From: Humulus lupulus
Lineage: Eukaryota; Streptophyta; Magnoliopsida; Rosales; Cannabaceae
NCBI RefSeq assembly: GCF_963169125.1
Contig: NC_084795.1
Span: forward strand, 258,721,042 to 258,785,041
Length of the DNA: 64,000 bases
Direction: 5' to 3'
This document shows, piece after piece, positions 47,924 to 60,361 of this stretch. Under the pieces are notes generated by a model that was not told where the DNA came from, did not search any database, and saw only the letters and a program-made list of their open reading frames with translations. A program made the position numbers and the translations under genes. Each line of letters opens with the position of its first letter. Positions within the stretch are counted from its first letter, which is position 1.

Positions 47924-49771
47924 TGTAATGCCCCGACTAATTCTAAGACCTCGGACTATTAAAGCTACTAAGACATAACAATTATTTTGGAATACATACA
48001 TTATAGAACATTATTATAAAACTCCAAAATACGGGATCCCATTGTTATTACATAAAAACATAAAGAAAACATAAACCTTTAATTAATTGTTTAAATACTA
48101 AATGTGAAAAAATAAATACATAAATTAAAAGGACTTAGAATATAAACTTCACCATCGATCTTTTCCAGAAGTCCATTCATTCCATCCTCTCCCAATACAC
48201 ATGCCAAAGCTACCATGAATCCGTCATGCCTTCCAAGATTATTTTCCTGCATCATCTAAATAAAAATGAATGAGTCTAATGGCCAGCAAGGAAAATCTAC
48301 GAATACATATCATAAATCATAAGACTAAAAACATATATCATAAAACATATGACGTAAAAACCTAAATCATAAAAACATAGGACTATCGTAGTATGTGATA
48401 GAAACCATCTAGGTCCTATAGCTATTATTCGAGGTAGGTTTAAACACAATATAGTGTATGATAAACCATATAGATCCTCTTGCTACTATTCGAGGTGGGT
48501 TAAATCATAACTCTAATCTACGATAATGATAAAAATCTTGGGATTTTCTTATTTGCTATCTAAGCAACTATTTTTCACAAGTGACTACAACATAAAACAT
48601 ATACATATATACATACACATAGAATATAAACATAATCATAACACATAAAATCTAACCTATTTTTCTTAACAAAAATCGGGATATTGGAGACAAGAACGGG
48701 ATGAAAAACTCCTAAAATCAAACATTAAGTCCCGTAAGTTTTCTAAAGAAATAAAGATGAAAAGAAGATCTAAACCACCACGATAAAATCTTACCGAAAA
48801 CCTTAAGTTTCTAGAAACTCAAACACCTAACCAAAAGCTATTTTCACAAGTTAGGATTTTTGAAGAAAAATGAAAGAATAAGAAGAACTATAATGGACTA
48901 AACATGAGGATACAGAATACCTTGGATAGATTAGAACTTTGATCTACACCTCAATACTGTAATATTACTCTATCTTACTTCCCAAGTGTTTAGAAAAGCT
49001 TAGATTGGAAAGATTTTAATCCCAAAACCCTAGTGTTTTCTCTCTAGAATAAACTTAGCAGCTGGGAGGCTCTGAAAAATGCTTGAAAGATGAATGAAGT
49101 GGCTGAGTGAAATGTCCTATTTATAGAATTCAAGGAGTGAATCTAACTCCTTTTAAAAATAATAGATAAATGAATATTAATTGAATAAATTTGAATTATC
49201 TGTTCAACAGATGCCCAAAACTCGGTCGAAAATTTTCAAGAGCAAGTCCATGTTGTTGAGGTAGTTTCGAATTCGGTTTCCAAAATGTTTCAAAAACACA
49301 AAAGGCAGTCAATATATTGCCTGTCCCTATATCCCGAGCCTTCATGGTTTCGTTCGTGTGAAGTCGACGTGTTTTTCGTATCACCCATAGGCGATATATC
49401 GGCCCCTATAGCTGCGATATATCGACCCCTATAGCTGTGATAATAGCGGTTGCTGGAAGGTTCTAGACCTTCTAGATCTATCCTTTATTAATTTATTCAT
49501 CTAAAATCCTTAAAACCTTAATAAACATGCATGTGACAAGTGTCACGTTCTAAATTAATCTATCTAAGCCTTAGGTTATAATAAATAATATTTCTAGGAC
49601 AACTATATTAATCAAACCTTATGTTAAAATTAATATTTCTAAAATATAGGTTAAACTTATAAAATCCATAGCTCGAGTTTCCAACTAAATCCCTGCTTGA
49701 ACCAATAATCACGAAAATTAAAATACTACAAGCTACTACTATCTAGCTAAGTAAAATTCTGAGATGCTACA
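47924..49771 (-). repeat. 3' LTR of G1 (1848 bp)
   Basis: Plus view TGTAATGCCCCGAC...GAGATGCTACA. Relative to the 5' LTR it lacks about 100-140 bases near 49440, just beside the GCGATATATCGC cluster. A minus TATA box (CTATAAATAG) lies at 49117-49126. It includes two tandem copies of a roughly 75-bp 'catctaggtcct...attcgaggtaggtt' unit at about 48400-48505. Confidence 0.92.
49391..49425. promoter_or_regulatory. GCGATATATCG palindromes in the G1 3' LTR
   Basis: Two copies, 49391-49402 (ending GG) and 49414-49425 (ending GA), plus a decayed copy near 49309. The same cluster lies at 1121-1247 and about 57560-57695. Confidence 0.5.
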
Positions 49772-49773
49772 AT

Positions 49774-49786
49774 TCTCCCCTACTTA
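49774..49786 (-). other. polypurine tract of G1
   Basis: The minus strand reads TTAAGTAGGGGAGAAT just before TGTAGCATCTC, after the Gypsy-typical 'TTTTGGGGACGAAATT' block. Confidence 0.85.
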
Positions 49787-49807
49787 AAAGAATTTCGTCC
49801 CCAAAAT

Positions 49808-52800
49808 TTACTTACCAAACAATTCCGTATATCGCGCTCGGATGTCTTCCTCCAACTCCTACGTTGCCTCCCATTCTGTACTATTACTCCATAAGACCTT
49901 AACTATCAGAATACTCTTAGACCATAATTCCTTCATCCCTTTCTCTAGGATGCTAACCGGTCGTTCCTTATAACTCAGGTCTTTTTGAAGTCCTAACGCA
50001 TCATACTTGAGAATGTGAGATGGGTCTGACACATATATATGCAGCATCGAGATGTGAAACACATTGTCGATATCTGCTAGAGTTGGCGGTAGGGCTAATC
50101 TACATGCTACTGGTCCCACCTTGTCTACGTATCTCAAAAGGACCAATAAACCGAGGACTAAGTTTGCCTTTCTTCCCAAACTGCTTCACTCCTCTCATAG
50201 GAGATATTCTTAAAAAGACTTGATCTCCGACTTTGAATTCTACTGCTCGCCGCTTGGCATCTGCATAACTCTTTTGTTGACTCTGAGTAGTGAGCATATA
50301 CTTTCTAATAAGCTCCACTCCATCTTGAGCCTCTCTAACAACTTCGGGTCCAAGAAGTTGTCTTTCTCCTACCTCGTCCCAATATAACGGCGATCGACAC
50401 TTCCTTCCATAAAGTAACTCATAGGGTGCCATGCTAATAGTTGTCTGGTAGCTATTATTGTAGGAGAACTCTATAAGTGGCACATACTTACTCCACGATC
50501 CTCCGAAGACTAGTACACAAGCACACAACATATCTTTTAAAATATGTATGGTACGCTCGAACTGTCCGTCGGTCTGAGGATGAAATGTCGTACTGAGACT
50601 TAGTACCCATGGCTTGCTGCAAGCTTTCCCAAAATCTTGATGTAAACACCGATCCTCTATCGAATACTATGGTCTTAGGGATTCCATGTGTTGACCCTGA
50701 TTTTGGCCAACTGACACAGAGTCAAATATGCTTGATGTGGACATATACGTTGAAATGAATGTGATGATAAAAACAATAAAGAACACAAGAGTTTATAGTG
50801 TTTCGGCCCCAGAATCTAGTAACAACCTACGTCCACTTGAACTGTTATTGATATAGGATTCAAAAGAGTGATCAAAGAACTAGGGTTCAATGAGTTTCAC
50901 CAACCATTGAAGAACAAGACAATATATCAAATAGACTCACTCTAATCTCGGATAATCAGAAAGAAAAAAAGTCCCCCTCCCTTGAGCTATATGTCACTAT
51001 TTATAGGCTCAAGGAAGATTTACATTAATTTGTTACAGATATTATTTCCTAAATAATCGGATACTCAAGAAATCATGGGAGATAATTTCGGATTCTATCA
51101 AAACTGCATAAGATTCTCTCCGTGTATAGCATGTGTACGACCAGGCTGGTCGTATATGGAGATCGAACGTTGTGACAATAGATGTCTTCCTGGTCGATAG
51201 TCGAGCACGACTTCTGCCAAATGTCAACCAAGTGTATTAAATGTTTTCCATGTCATCCATGCCTATTTTTTGGATAACACCATGCATTCGTACAATTTCT
51301 CAAACGTAAATGTCTGCGTACTGATCTGCAATGTACGTAGTCTTAATAGGCAGGAAGTGGGCTGATTTGGTAAGTCTATCTACCACAACCCAAGCCGAGT
51401 CATGTTGCTTATTTGTTCGTGGTAATCCTCTCACGAAGTCCATGACTATGTCTTCCCACTTCCATTCTAGAATACTAAGCGATTGCAGTAAGCCTGCAGG
51501 TCGTAGATGTTCTGCCTTCACTTGCTGGCCTGTAAGGCATTTGGACACATACTCTGCTACGTCTTTCTTCATTATTGATCACCAATATAGTGCCTTAAGG
51601 TCGTGAGTCATCTTGGCCAACCCCAGGTGAACTTACTATGAGGTAGTGTGTGCCTTTTCTAAAATCTTCATCTTAATTCCATGGTCATTTGGCACGCATA
51701 CCCGGCCCTTATATCTCAGCCATATGCGATACTAACGTGTCATCATGCCCTTGCCCGATCCATATAACATCTAGTAAAATAAACTAGATGGACAAGTTAG
51801 CCAGTTGACCCTGACTAGTTCTATTCCGCCATTAATCAACTCTTGCTGAAGTGACTTTTCTATTCCGGATAATTCTGCCAAATTTCTGTAACTCTTTTAT
51901 CTTAACGCATTTGCACCTACATTCGCTTTTCCTAGATGGTATAGGATTTTGCAGTCATAATCCTTTACTAGTTCTAACCACCTGCGCTATCTCATGTTGA
52001 GATCTTTCCATGTGAAGAAATATTTCAAGCTCTTGTGGTCCGTATAAATCTCACATCGTTCTCCTTAAAGATAGTGGTGCCAGATTTTCAATGCGAAGAC
52101 TGCCGCTGCAAACTCCATATCTTGTGTTGGATAGCGTTGCTCGTAATCCTTCATCTCCCTTGAGACGTAGACTATCACCTTGTCATTTTGCATCAGCACA
52201 CAACCCATCTTGCTTTGACCCATCACAATATACTACAAAGTTGTCGTTGGGTGTCGGTACATAAAGTACTAGTGTTGAGCATAATTTATCCTTGAGCATC
52301 TGGAAACTTTCTTGACATTTCTCCATCTAGTTGAACTTTTGCTGTTTATGGGTTAGGTTGGTAAGCAGAGTGGCTATCTTAGAAAAGCCTTCTACAAATC
52401 TCTGATAATAGTCTGCTAGCTTGAGAAAACTTCTAACCTTTGACGCATTCTTAGGTCTTGGCCAATCCTTCACAACCTCTACCTTAGTTGGGTCTACAGA
52501 AACTACATCTTTGGTTACTATATGTCTGAGGAACGCTATTTGTGATAGACAAAATTCACATTTCTTGAACTTGGCGTAAAGTTGATGCTCCTTTAGTCAC
52601 AACATGTTTAATCTTAAATGCTCATCGTGCTCGAATTCGTCCTTGGAGTACACAAAAATATTGTCAATGAACACTATGATGAATTTATCCAAGTAATCCT
52701 TGAAGACCTGATTCATTAAGTCTATAAATGCGGCTGGAGCGTTGGTAAAACCAAAAGACATAACTAGAAACTCGTAATGTCCTTATCGAGTTCTAAAAGT

Positions 52801-54975
52801 TGTCTTTGGTATATCCTCTTCCTATACCTTGAGTTGGTGATAACCAGACCGTAGATCAGCCTTTGAAAATACAGTCGATCCTCAGAGTTGATCAAAAAAG
52901 TAATCGATCTGGGGTAGCAGGTGCTTGTTCTTAATTGTATCCTTGTTCAACTCGCGGTAATCGATACACATCTGCATGCTTCCATCCTTCTTCTTCACAA
53001 ATAGAACCGGTGCTCCCCATGGCGAATGGCTTGGTCTGATGAAACCCAAGTCTAGGAGTTCTCGCAACTGCATTTTCAACTCCTTGAGTTCTGTAGGTTC
53101 CATCCGGTATGATGCCTTTATGATAGGCTCGATTCCTAATACTAGTTCGATTGTGAAGTGAGCTTCCTGAGTAGGAGGGAACCCTAGTAAGTCGTCAGGA
53201 AATATCTCTGGGATTTCCTTTATAATGCGAACGTCTCCAACCTTCAACGATGTTTCTTGTGCCACATCCGTCGCGCTTGCTAAGAATGCGGGACATCCTT
53301 TCTCAATCATCCTCTGAGCTTTGAGAGGTTAGATAAGCGGTGTCCTTAGTCCTGAAAACTTTTCCATAAAACATAGTTTATGACCGGTAGGAGTTTCGAA
53401 CGTCACTTGCTTGCATCTATAGTCGATGGTTGAGCCATGCCTTGCAAGAAAGTCCATGCCCAGTATTACATCAAAGTCCTTGATCTCTAGCTCTATCAGG
53501 TCTCCTTCTAGTTCCGTGCCCTCGACTTTGATCATTACTCCTCATACTATTCGTGATGATAGAACTACTTCGCCCAAAGGCAGTTCCGTAATAAACCTAA
53601 TTCTAAATCTTTCACCAGGTTTGTCTAATTTTTCTATCTTTCCTAATCAGATATACGAGTGTGTTAAAAATACTGAACATATATTATTGAGGATAGGAAG
53701 CTGACATGTGGCCACTTTGTTACTAGCTTCGGCTTCTCCCTGGGTCAAGGCAAAGACTCTGGCTGGAACCGTCTTATTGTCCTTCTTTTCTTCTATTTTT
53801 AGTTGCGAGCACTCCTTTTTCTGATGACCATCCATGCCACAATTGAAACAACCCTTGGTGTTGGCACGACACTCCCAGGATGTCTTTTCTGACATTTGGA
53901 GCACTGAGTGTATTCCACATAACCCGACCTATTATTACCGTTATTAGATCATGCTTTTTTGTCACCATCGGCTTGCATATTATCAGGATGCTTTCTTTTC
54001 TGGCCATTATTGCCATTCTGGTTGTTGTTGTGGTTTTGACCATTCTGAGTCTGACTTTATTGTTTGGGTTCAGACTTGCTTGCCTCCTCCTTACTAATAT
54101 TTTCTTGGAGCCTTTCAACCTCTATAACATCGACGTAAGAAGTTGTTCCAGGATTTTCAAGCTTGACTCTTAACTCAATCTTGGGTCTGAGTCCCCTGGT
54201 GAACTTTGTAACCCTCAAGAAATCGGTTGGGACCAACTCTGGTGCAAACTTGGCAAAGCAATCGAATTTTCGAGCGTACTCAACTACTGTCAAATTACTT
54301 TGCTTTAGACTGTCAAACTCTTCCACCCTCGTAATGATAATAGCCGAGTTGTAATACTTTTTTGTGAAAGAGCTCCACAAATCTAGCCCAAGTCATGGTG
54401 GCGACATCATGAGTTAGCTGTACCAAATTCCACCAGATTCTGGCATCCTTTTTTAGTAGAGAGGAAACGCTGGATATGCGATCCGCATTGCCGATGTTCA
54501 TGTGTGCAAGAATAGGCTCTACATTTCTGAGCCATTCTTCCGCCTCAAAGGGGTCGGTTGTCCCTTCCAAGTTTGGAGCGTGCTGCTTACGGAAACACTC
54601 ATAGATTGGCTCCATGTACTGAGCTGGATAAGGTGCGTAGTTTTTCATCGGCCATCCCCCATAAGGATATCCTATGTTCTACCCTTGCTGGGGTGCTTGA
54701 GCCGCTGGCTGAGGCTGCAGCTTAGAAGGCAGCTGAAGCTGCAGTTGAGGCTATGGTTGAGGCTGAGGCTATTGTCATTGTTGCTATAACAGTTCTTCCA
54801 CTTGTTGACGTAGCTAGATAATTTTAGTGGTGTTGTCCACCGGAGGTGGTGCATTTCTATTGGCAGCAACAGTAGTAGCACGCGTTCCCCTTCTTCGGAC
54901 TGAAGGGGCTTCATGAGTCTCGTTGGCAGTGCTTGGAGCATTGTCGTTTGTGTGTGCAGATCTTCGGAGCGACAT
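49808..54975 (-). pseudogene. G1 gag-pol polyprotein (Gypsy), broken
   Basis: Gag starts at 54975 (MSLRRSAHTND), with a Gln/Pro-rich stretch with several stops, then the retrotransposon Gag core (EEWLRNVEPILAHMNI, about 54490-54560) and a CCHC knuckle CFNCGMDGHQKKEC (about 53800-53845). Protease is DFDVILGMDFLARHG (about 53440-53490). RT has [22 protein letters not shown] (52975-53045); the catalytic box reads FIDNI instead of F(V/I)DDI (about 52655-52680). RNase H covers about 52000-52300. Integrase (50200-51570) has WEDIVMDFVRGLPR. The C-terminus reads SWEAT-stop-ELEEDIRARYTELFGK, ending at 49808. The RT active-site change and many stops make it inactive. The S solo LTR splits integrase. 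Confidence 0.88.
50689..51279 (-). mobile_element. solo LTR of family S (591 bp), TSD CCATG
   Basis: TGTTGACCCTG...TTGGATAACA with the perfect TSD CCATG at 50684-50688 and 51280-51284. Nearly identical to 4264-4854 and in the same orientation. No internal sequence remains. It is the youngest layer of this nest. Confidence 0.93.
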
Positions 54976-55658
54976 CTTCAACAAAATTATAACATTCGAG
55001 AAAACACGTTAGAACTTACCCTAATAGGTTCTAAGACAAACCTTAGTCAAAGCAAACATAACTCAGGCCTATCAGTTTTGATTTCTTATGAAAAATTATG
55101 TAAGTCATCTTTATAAATTAGGGTGTGTTTCTATACTTAGAACAATAAGTCATCTTTATTATTTTCTAAGTCTGTTTCTAACCACCCTATATGGCTTAAT
55201 TCTCTGGCTCGAAACTCGTCCTTGTTCCAAAGTTAACCATATTGATGGAGGGCTGGGATCAGTAAAATCGCTCCTACTACTATGGCCCCCTAAACTCTTA
55301 ATACAGAACCCGGTCCATTGATTTGTATCCACCCTCATCAAACTCAGTCGTTATTTATTGAAATCATTCTAAATTTATTATGATTGTAAAACAAAATCAA
55401 ACTCATACATGCCATTAAAAAATAACAACTTTATTCATTTGGAAAAAGATTTTCACTAATTACAATACAAATTCAAAATAATTAAAGAAACTATACTAAA
55501 TATAATCTAGGGTAAAATTTCTAAAAAACAAGATCTTCTACATCTGACCCTTCATCTACCATATCATCATTTATTTCCTCATAATCATCATTACTATGAG
55601 CCTCAAAACTACCTAGGGGAATATTCATTAAGATATTATGCTTTTGTTCATTAGTGAA

Positions 55659-56114
55659 TTAAAACTCAAACTTAGAGGTAAACTTAAGTATAAGAAAATA
55701 ATATCTCATGGCTACTGATAAATCATCTTCATCATCCATAGTCTCCCATAATTCTTCTAATTTTGAAACTACAGTTGGAAAATCCTTAAAAAGCCTAATT
55801 CTAGGACATATTGTTCCATGGCTCTCATCATAATTTTCTTGAAGGTGAACTATCTCCTTGTGAAATAGGATCAATCTTTGAGTGATTCTTTCTAGCACCC
55901 CTATTGTATCCCATGGTTCTCTAATCCTTTTCAATGCCTTAATGGCTCGGATATAATGACAGGTCAAAGCTCCATTCATTTTGACTGAAAACATAATGAC
56001 TAAAGCATTAGCTATTAACATAAAGATAACATTCATAACATAAACACTTACATTGGCAGTTAGATCTGGAGCTTTTGCGTGTGTTTCAAGGAGAACTTCA
56101 TGCATATGAACCAT
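55659..56114 (-). other. leader ORF of G1 between primer site and gag (151 codons)
   Basis: An open minus-strand frame from ATG at 56114, two bases past the primer site, to a stop at 55659. It has a hydrophobic stretch (VYVMNVIFMLIANALVIMFS) followed by a charged, helix-like part (TIGVLERITQRLILFHKEIV) and an acidic tail. No family is recognised. A GTAAGT...TTTTCAG pair (about 55985-56051) lies inside it; removing it would stop the frame. It could be chance in an AT-rich leader. Confidence 0.35.
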
Positions 56115-56116
56115 GG

Positions 56117-56128
56117 GCTCTGATACCA
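56117..56128 (-). other. primer-binding site of G1
   Basis: The minus strand reads TGGTATCAGAGC, a perfect initiator-Met tRNA site, two bases inside the 5' LTR. Confidence 0.92.
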
Positions 56129-56130
56129 AA

Positions 56131-58118
56131 AGTAATGCCCCGACTAATTCTAAGACCTCGGACCATTAAAACTACTAAGACATAACTATTATTTTGGAAT
56201 ACATACATAATAGAACTTTATTATAAAACTCCAAAATTTGGGATCCCATTGTTATTACATAAAAACATAAAGAAAACATAAACCTTTAATTAATTGTTCA
56301 AATACTAAATGCGGAAAAATAAATACATAAATGAAAAAGACTCAAAATATAAACTTCATCCTCGATCTTTTCCAGCAGTCCATTCATTCCTTCCTTTCCC
56401 AATACACATGCCAAAGCTGCCATGAATCTGTCCCGCCTTCCTAGCTTATTTTCCTGCATCATCATCTTAATAAAAAAGAATGAGTTGAATGCCCAGCAAA
56501 GAAAATCTACTAAAACATATCATAAATCATAAGACTAAAAGCACAAATCATAAAACATATGACGTAAAAACATAAATCATAAAAACATAGGACTACAATA
56601 TTAATGGCCATTAACTCATTACTGTAGTATGTGATAGAAACCATCTAGGTCCTCTTGCTACTATTCAAGGTAGGTTTAAACACAATATAGTATATGATAA
56701 ACCATCTAGGTCCTCTTGCTACTATTTGAGGTGGGTTAAATCATAACTATAATCTATGATAATGATAAAAATCTTGGGATTTTCTTATTTGTTATCCAAG
56801 CAACTATATTTCCCAAGTGACTACAACATAAAACATATACATATATATATACATACATACATACACATAACATAGAAACATCATCATAACACATAAAATC
56901 TAACCTATATTCCTTACTGAAAATCAGGATATTGGAGACAAGAATGAGATGGGAAACTCATAAAATATAACAGTAAATTCCATAAGTTTTCTAAAGAAAT
57001 AAAGATGAAAAGAAGATCAAAACCACCAAGATAAAACTTACCGAAAACCTTAAGTTTCAAGAAACTCAAACATCTAACCAAAAGCCATTACAACAAGTTA
57101 GGATTTTTGAAGAAAAATGAAAGACCACGAAGAACTATAATGGACAAAACCTGAGGATAAAGAATACCTTGGATAGATTAGAACTTTGATCTACACCTCA
57201 ATATCAAAATATCACTCTATCTTACTTCCTAAGTGTTCAGGAAAGCTTAGATTGGAAAGCTTTTAATCCCAAAACCCTGGTGTTTTCTCTCTACAATAAA
57301 CTTAGCAGCTTGTAGGCTCTGAAGAATGCTTGAAAGATGAATGAAATGGCTGAGTGAAATAGTCTTATTTATAGAGTACAAGGAGTGAAACTAACTCCTT
57401 TTAAAAAGAATAGAAAAATGAATATTAATTGAATAAATTTGAATTATCTGTTCAATAGATGCCCAGAACTCGGTCAAAAATGTTCAAGAGCAAGTCCAAG
57501 TTGTTGAGGCTGTTTCTAATTCGGTTTCCACAAACTTTAAATAACACCAAAGGAAGGCCAATATATCGCCCCTATAGGCGATATATCGTCTGTCCCTATA
57601 TCCTAAGCCTTCATGGTTTCATTCGTACGAAGTTGACGTGTTTTCCGTATTACCCATAGGCAATATATCGGCCCCTATAGCTGTGATATATCGGCATACA
57701 CTGATATTTTAAATGCGTTTTTGCATACTTTCATCACACTTGAAGTTTGCTTAAACTACTTTGACTGAGTAAAACGTGATACTAACAGCTGCTGGAACAT
57801 TCTAGACTTTCTAGGTCTATCCTTTATTAATTTATTCATCTAAAATCCTTAAATCCTTAATAAACACTAATGTGACAAGTGTCACGTTCTTAATTATTCT
57901 ATCTAAACCTTAAGTTATAATAAATAATATTTCTAGGACCAGCTATATTAATCAAAGCTTATGTTAAAATTAATATTTCTAATATATAGGATAAACTTAT
58001 AAAATCCATAACTCTTTCTACCAGTTTCCAACTAAACCCTGGCTTGAACCAATAATCACAAAAATTAAAATACTACAAGCTAATACTATCTAGCTAAGTA
58101 AAATTCTGAGATGCTATA
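56131..58118 (-). repeat. 5' LTR of G1 (1988 bp)
   Basis: Collinear with 47924-49771, plus about 100-140 extra bases near 57690-57795. A minus TATA-like box (CTATAAATAA) lies at 57365-57374. GCGATATATCG-type palindromes lie at about 57560-57595 and 57659-57695. The inner terminal T has become A at 56131. Confidence 0.92.
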
Positions 58119-58123
58119 ACTCA

Positions 58124-58870
58124 CCTAGGGTGACCTACCTTTTTGTGAATCTAGTATCGAGGGCAGGATGATAGCATCCATTCTCAGTTATAGGAGAAAG
58201 GGCCAAAGAACCACTAGGGCTAGTATGTTCAAATGTCTGGGGTCATATGAGTGTTCAAGTGAGACGTGGTTAAGAGTATTTCGTCACCTTCATCGATGAT
58301 TGCTCTAAAGACTAATGTAATTCGAACCAAGATCATTTAATCGAACTTGGAGAATTTTCTAAAGCAACTGTCCCAAGGACTTCGCAACAGAACAACGTTA
58401 TTGAGTGGTGTGAATCGCACGTTTATGAAATAGTATGTTCTATGATAAGATATTCAACTCTACCAACTTCTTACCAAGATATTTTCTAGAGACATACTAA
58501 CTAAACTGCATTTGACATTTTTTAAATGTTGTGCCGTCTCAAAAGCTGTCTCCAAGAGACCACTAGAGTTATGAAATGGTCGTGAACCTGTTTTACGTCA
58601 TTATGGAATTTGGGGGTGTCCTATTTATGTCCTAAGGAGAAAGGTAGGAAAGCTAGAATAATGAACTGAGGTTTGCTTGTTTGATATCTATTCTAAAGGT
58701 ACTAATGGTGGTCTATTTTATAGTCCAGTAGACAAGAAAGTGTTTGGCTCGAAAAATGCTACTTTTCTGGATAACGACTACATAATGAATTTCAAGTCTC
58801 ATAGCAAAATAGTATTAGATGGAAAAACGATAAGCTATTGTTCCATCCTCACTGATGTAAGTCGATGAAA
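58124..58870 (+). pseudogene. Copia C4 integrase fragment, right of the G1 insertion
   Basis: It continues the frame broken at 47923. Recognisable parts are the integrase core remnants (ETWLRVFRHLHR, about 58265-58300), the region before the Copia integrase C-terminus (SYQDIFWRHTN-like, near 58470), and the clear stretch FDIYSKGTNGGLFYSPVDKK (58680-58740) with NATFLDNDYIMN (58761-58797), which is the typical end of Copia integrase before RT. Stops and shifts are frequent. RT does not follow. Confidence 0.8.
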
Positions 58871-58930
58871 ACAAGGTAGATTTAGAAACCACTAATCTAT
58901 GTCAGAAACTATACTACAATGAACACGGAT

Positions 58931-59562
58931 TGTAGGATCTTGGAATTTAAATCTAGATGCATGCTTCCTATTAATTTTCCAAACACATAATAGAAACATA
59001 GAATAACATGACATACATATGAACACCAGATTCATAAATTAACACAAACAAAATGATGTAGAAACTTACGAATATGCAGCGGAACGGGAATAACTCCTTC
59101 CTTCAATCTCTCTAACGCTTGATTCCTTTTTGTAGCAGAGTATTATCAAGAGATTGAACTAGATCAGCAACACAATTTTCCTCACCAAACCTTTGATCAA
59201 CCTAGAACTAGTGTGGGCTAGTTCTCAACACATGAGATAAAGATCTAGAAGAGAAGAAGAGATAGTGGATAAGAAAGGATTAGAGTGTCTAGGTTTCACT
59301 TACCCAATGAATCAACTGAGACTAACTTGTGAAAACCCTAGATATCATATTCCTTATATAGACAACTTAATGGGCTTTATTTAAATTTAAATTAATTAAA
59401 ATAATAAACAAAAAGATAAAAGCATTGGATTCCCACAATTGGACTTGGGCCCAATTTCTTTATTTTGAATTTAAATCCCAATTGGGCCTAAATTCAATAC
59501 TTTTTATTTATTTATTTTTAATTAATTAATTAAATCCTTGTTCAAATTTACTAATTATAATA
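58931..59562 (-). mobile_element. truncated inverted copy of the C4 LTR
   Basis: The minus strand matches about the last 600 bases of the C4 LTR (about 46990-47591), ending ...GATCCTACA at 58931. The 5' part is missing where a Gypsy fragment begins (about 59562). No primer site follows its end, so it is a 3' LTR or solo-LTR remnant inserted opposite to C4. Confidence 0.8.
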
Positions 59563-60361
59563 TCATGGGAATGTGGGGTCCATGCACAGTACTAACAAAA
59601 ACGAAGGGGTCTTCACCCTCAGGCTCAAATATCACCATCTTTTTCTAGCAGTCTATAGTCGCCCCATACTTGACTAACCAATCCATTCCGAAAATCATGT
59701 CGAAGTTATCAATACCAAACTCAATCAAATCTATTGATAGTTCCCTGCTGTCCACCATCACTGGAAGTGCTCTAATCTATCTCCTAGAAACTACCAGTTC
59801 CCTTTTAGGAAGTATAGTCCAAAACCCCGCAGTAATACTCACTAGGCCTACAGAATCTATCAATCACTTTGCTAGAAACAAATGAATGTGTAGCACCAGA
59901 GACAATCAATACATTATATGAAGTGCCAACGCTAGAAAGCTTACCTGTCACCACCGAGGGGCTAGCCTCAGCCACTGCCTGAGTCAAGGCGAACACTCGA
60001 GCTGGAATCAAGCTGTCTGCCTTCCCTGGTTCTTCTTTCTTAAAGTTGGGCAATCTTTCTTGAGGTGCCCAATCACCCTACACAAGAAACATGGTTTTGC
60101 CCAAAATTCACCTAGATGGCACTTCCTGCAACTAGAACACTCTGGGTAGCTTCTCCATGCCTCACCACCGCCCTGGCGGCCACCCTGGACACCCCGACCC
60201 CTCCGACCAGGACCAAAAGTGGTCGAGGATTCAAGGGTCTTCCTCTTCTGATCACTGGGGCCTTTGCCCCTACCAGATCCTGTAAGTGGAGGCACTGCCC
60301 TCCAAACATCCTGTCTTGTAGCGCTCTCCCTCCATATCTTGTTCTTTTCCTCCTTAGTGAT
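59563..60361 (-). pseudogene. Gypsy gag zinc knuckle and protease fragment
   Basis: The minus strand reads ITKEEKNKIWRE (60315-60355), a Gly/Arg-rich linker (GPGRRGRGVQGGRQGGGEAW), the CCHC knuckle CFLCRVIGHLKKDC (about 60055-60095), then protease VSGATHSFVSSKVIDRF (about 59860-59915, the catalytic Asp replaced by Val) and DMIFGMDWLVKYGATIDC (about 59650-59705), on to VHGPHIPMI near 59565. Cut on both sides by LTRs. It is a different Gypsy family from G1. Confidence 0.83.

Larger units (their letters stand above)
47924..58118 (-). mobile_element. complete Ty3/Gypsy element G1, 10.2 kb
   Basis: The minus strand order is 5' LTR (56131-58118), primer site, leader ORF, gag, protease, RT, RNase H, integrase (49808-54975), polypurine tract, 3' LTR (47924-49771). 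The flanks read GCTCA (47919-47923) and ACTCA (58119-58123), a TSD with one mismatch. It sits in a Copia integrase. Domain order with integrase last is diagnostic of Gypsy; gag and pol style fit Tekay/Retand-type chromoviruses. A family-S solo LTR interrupts integrase. Confidence 0.92.
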
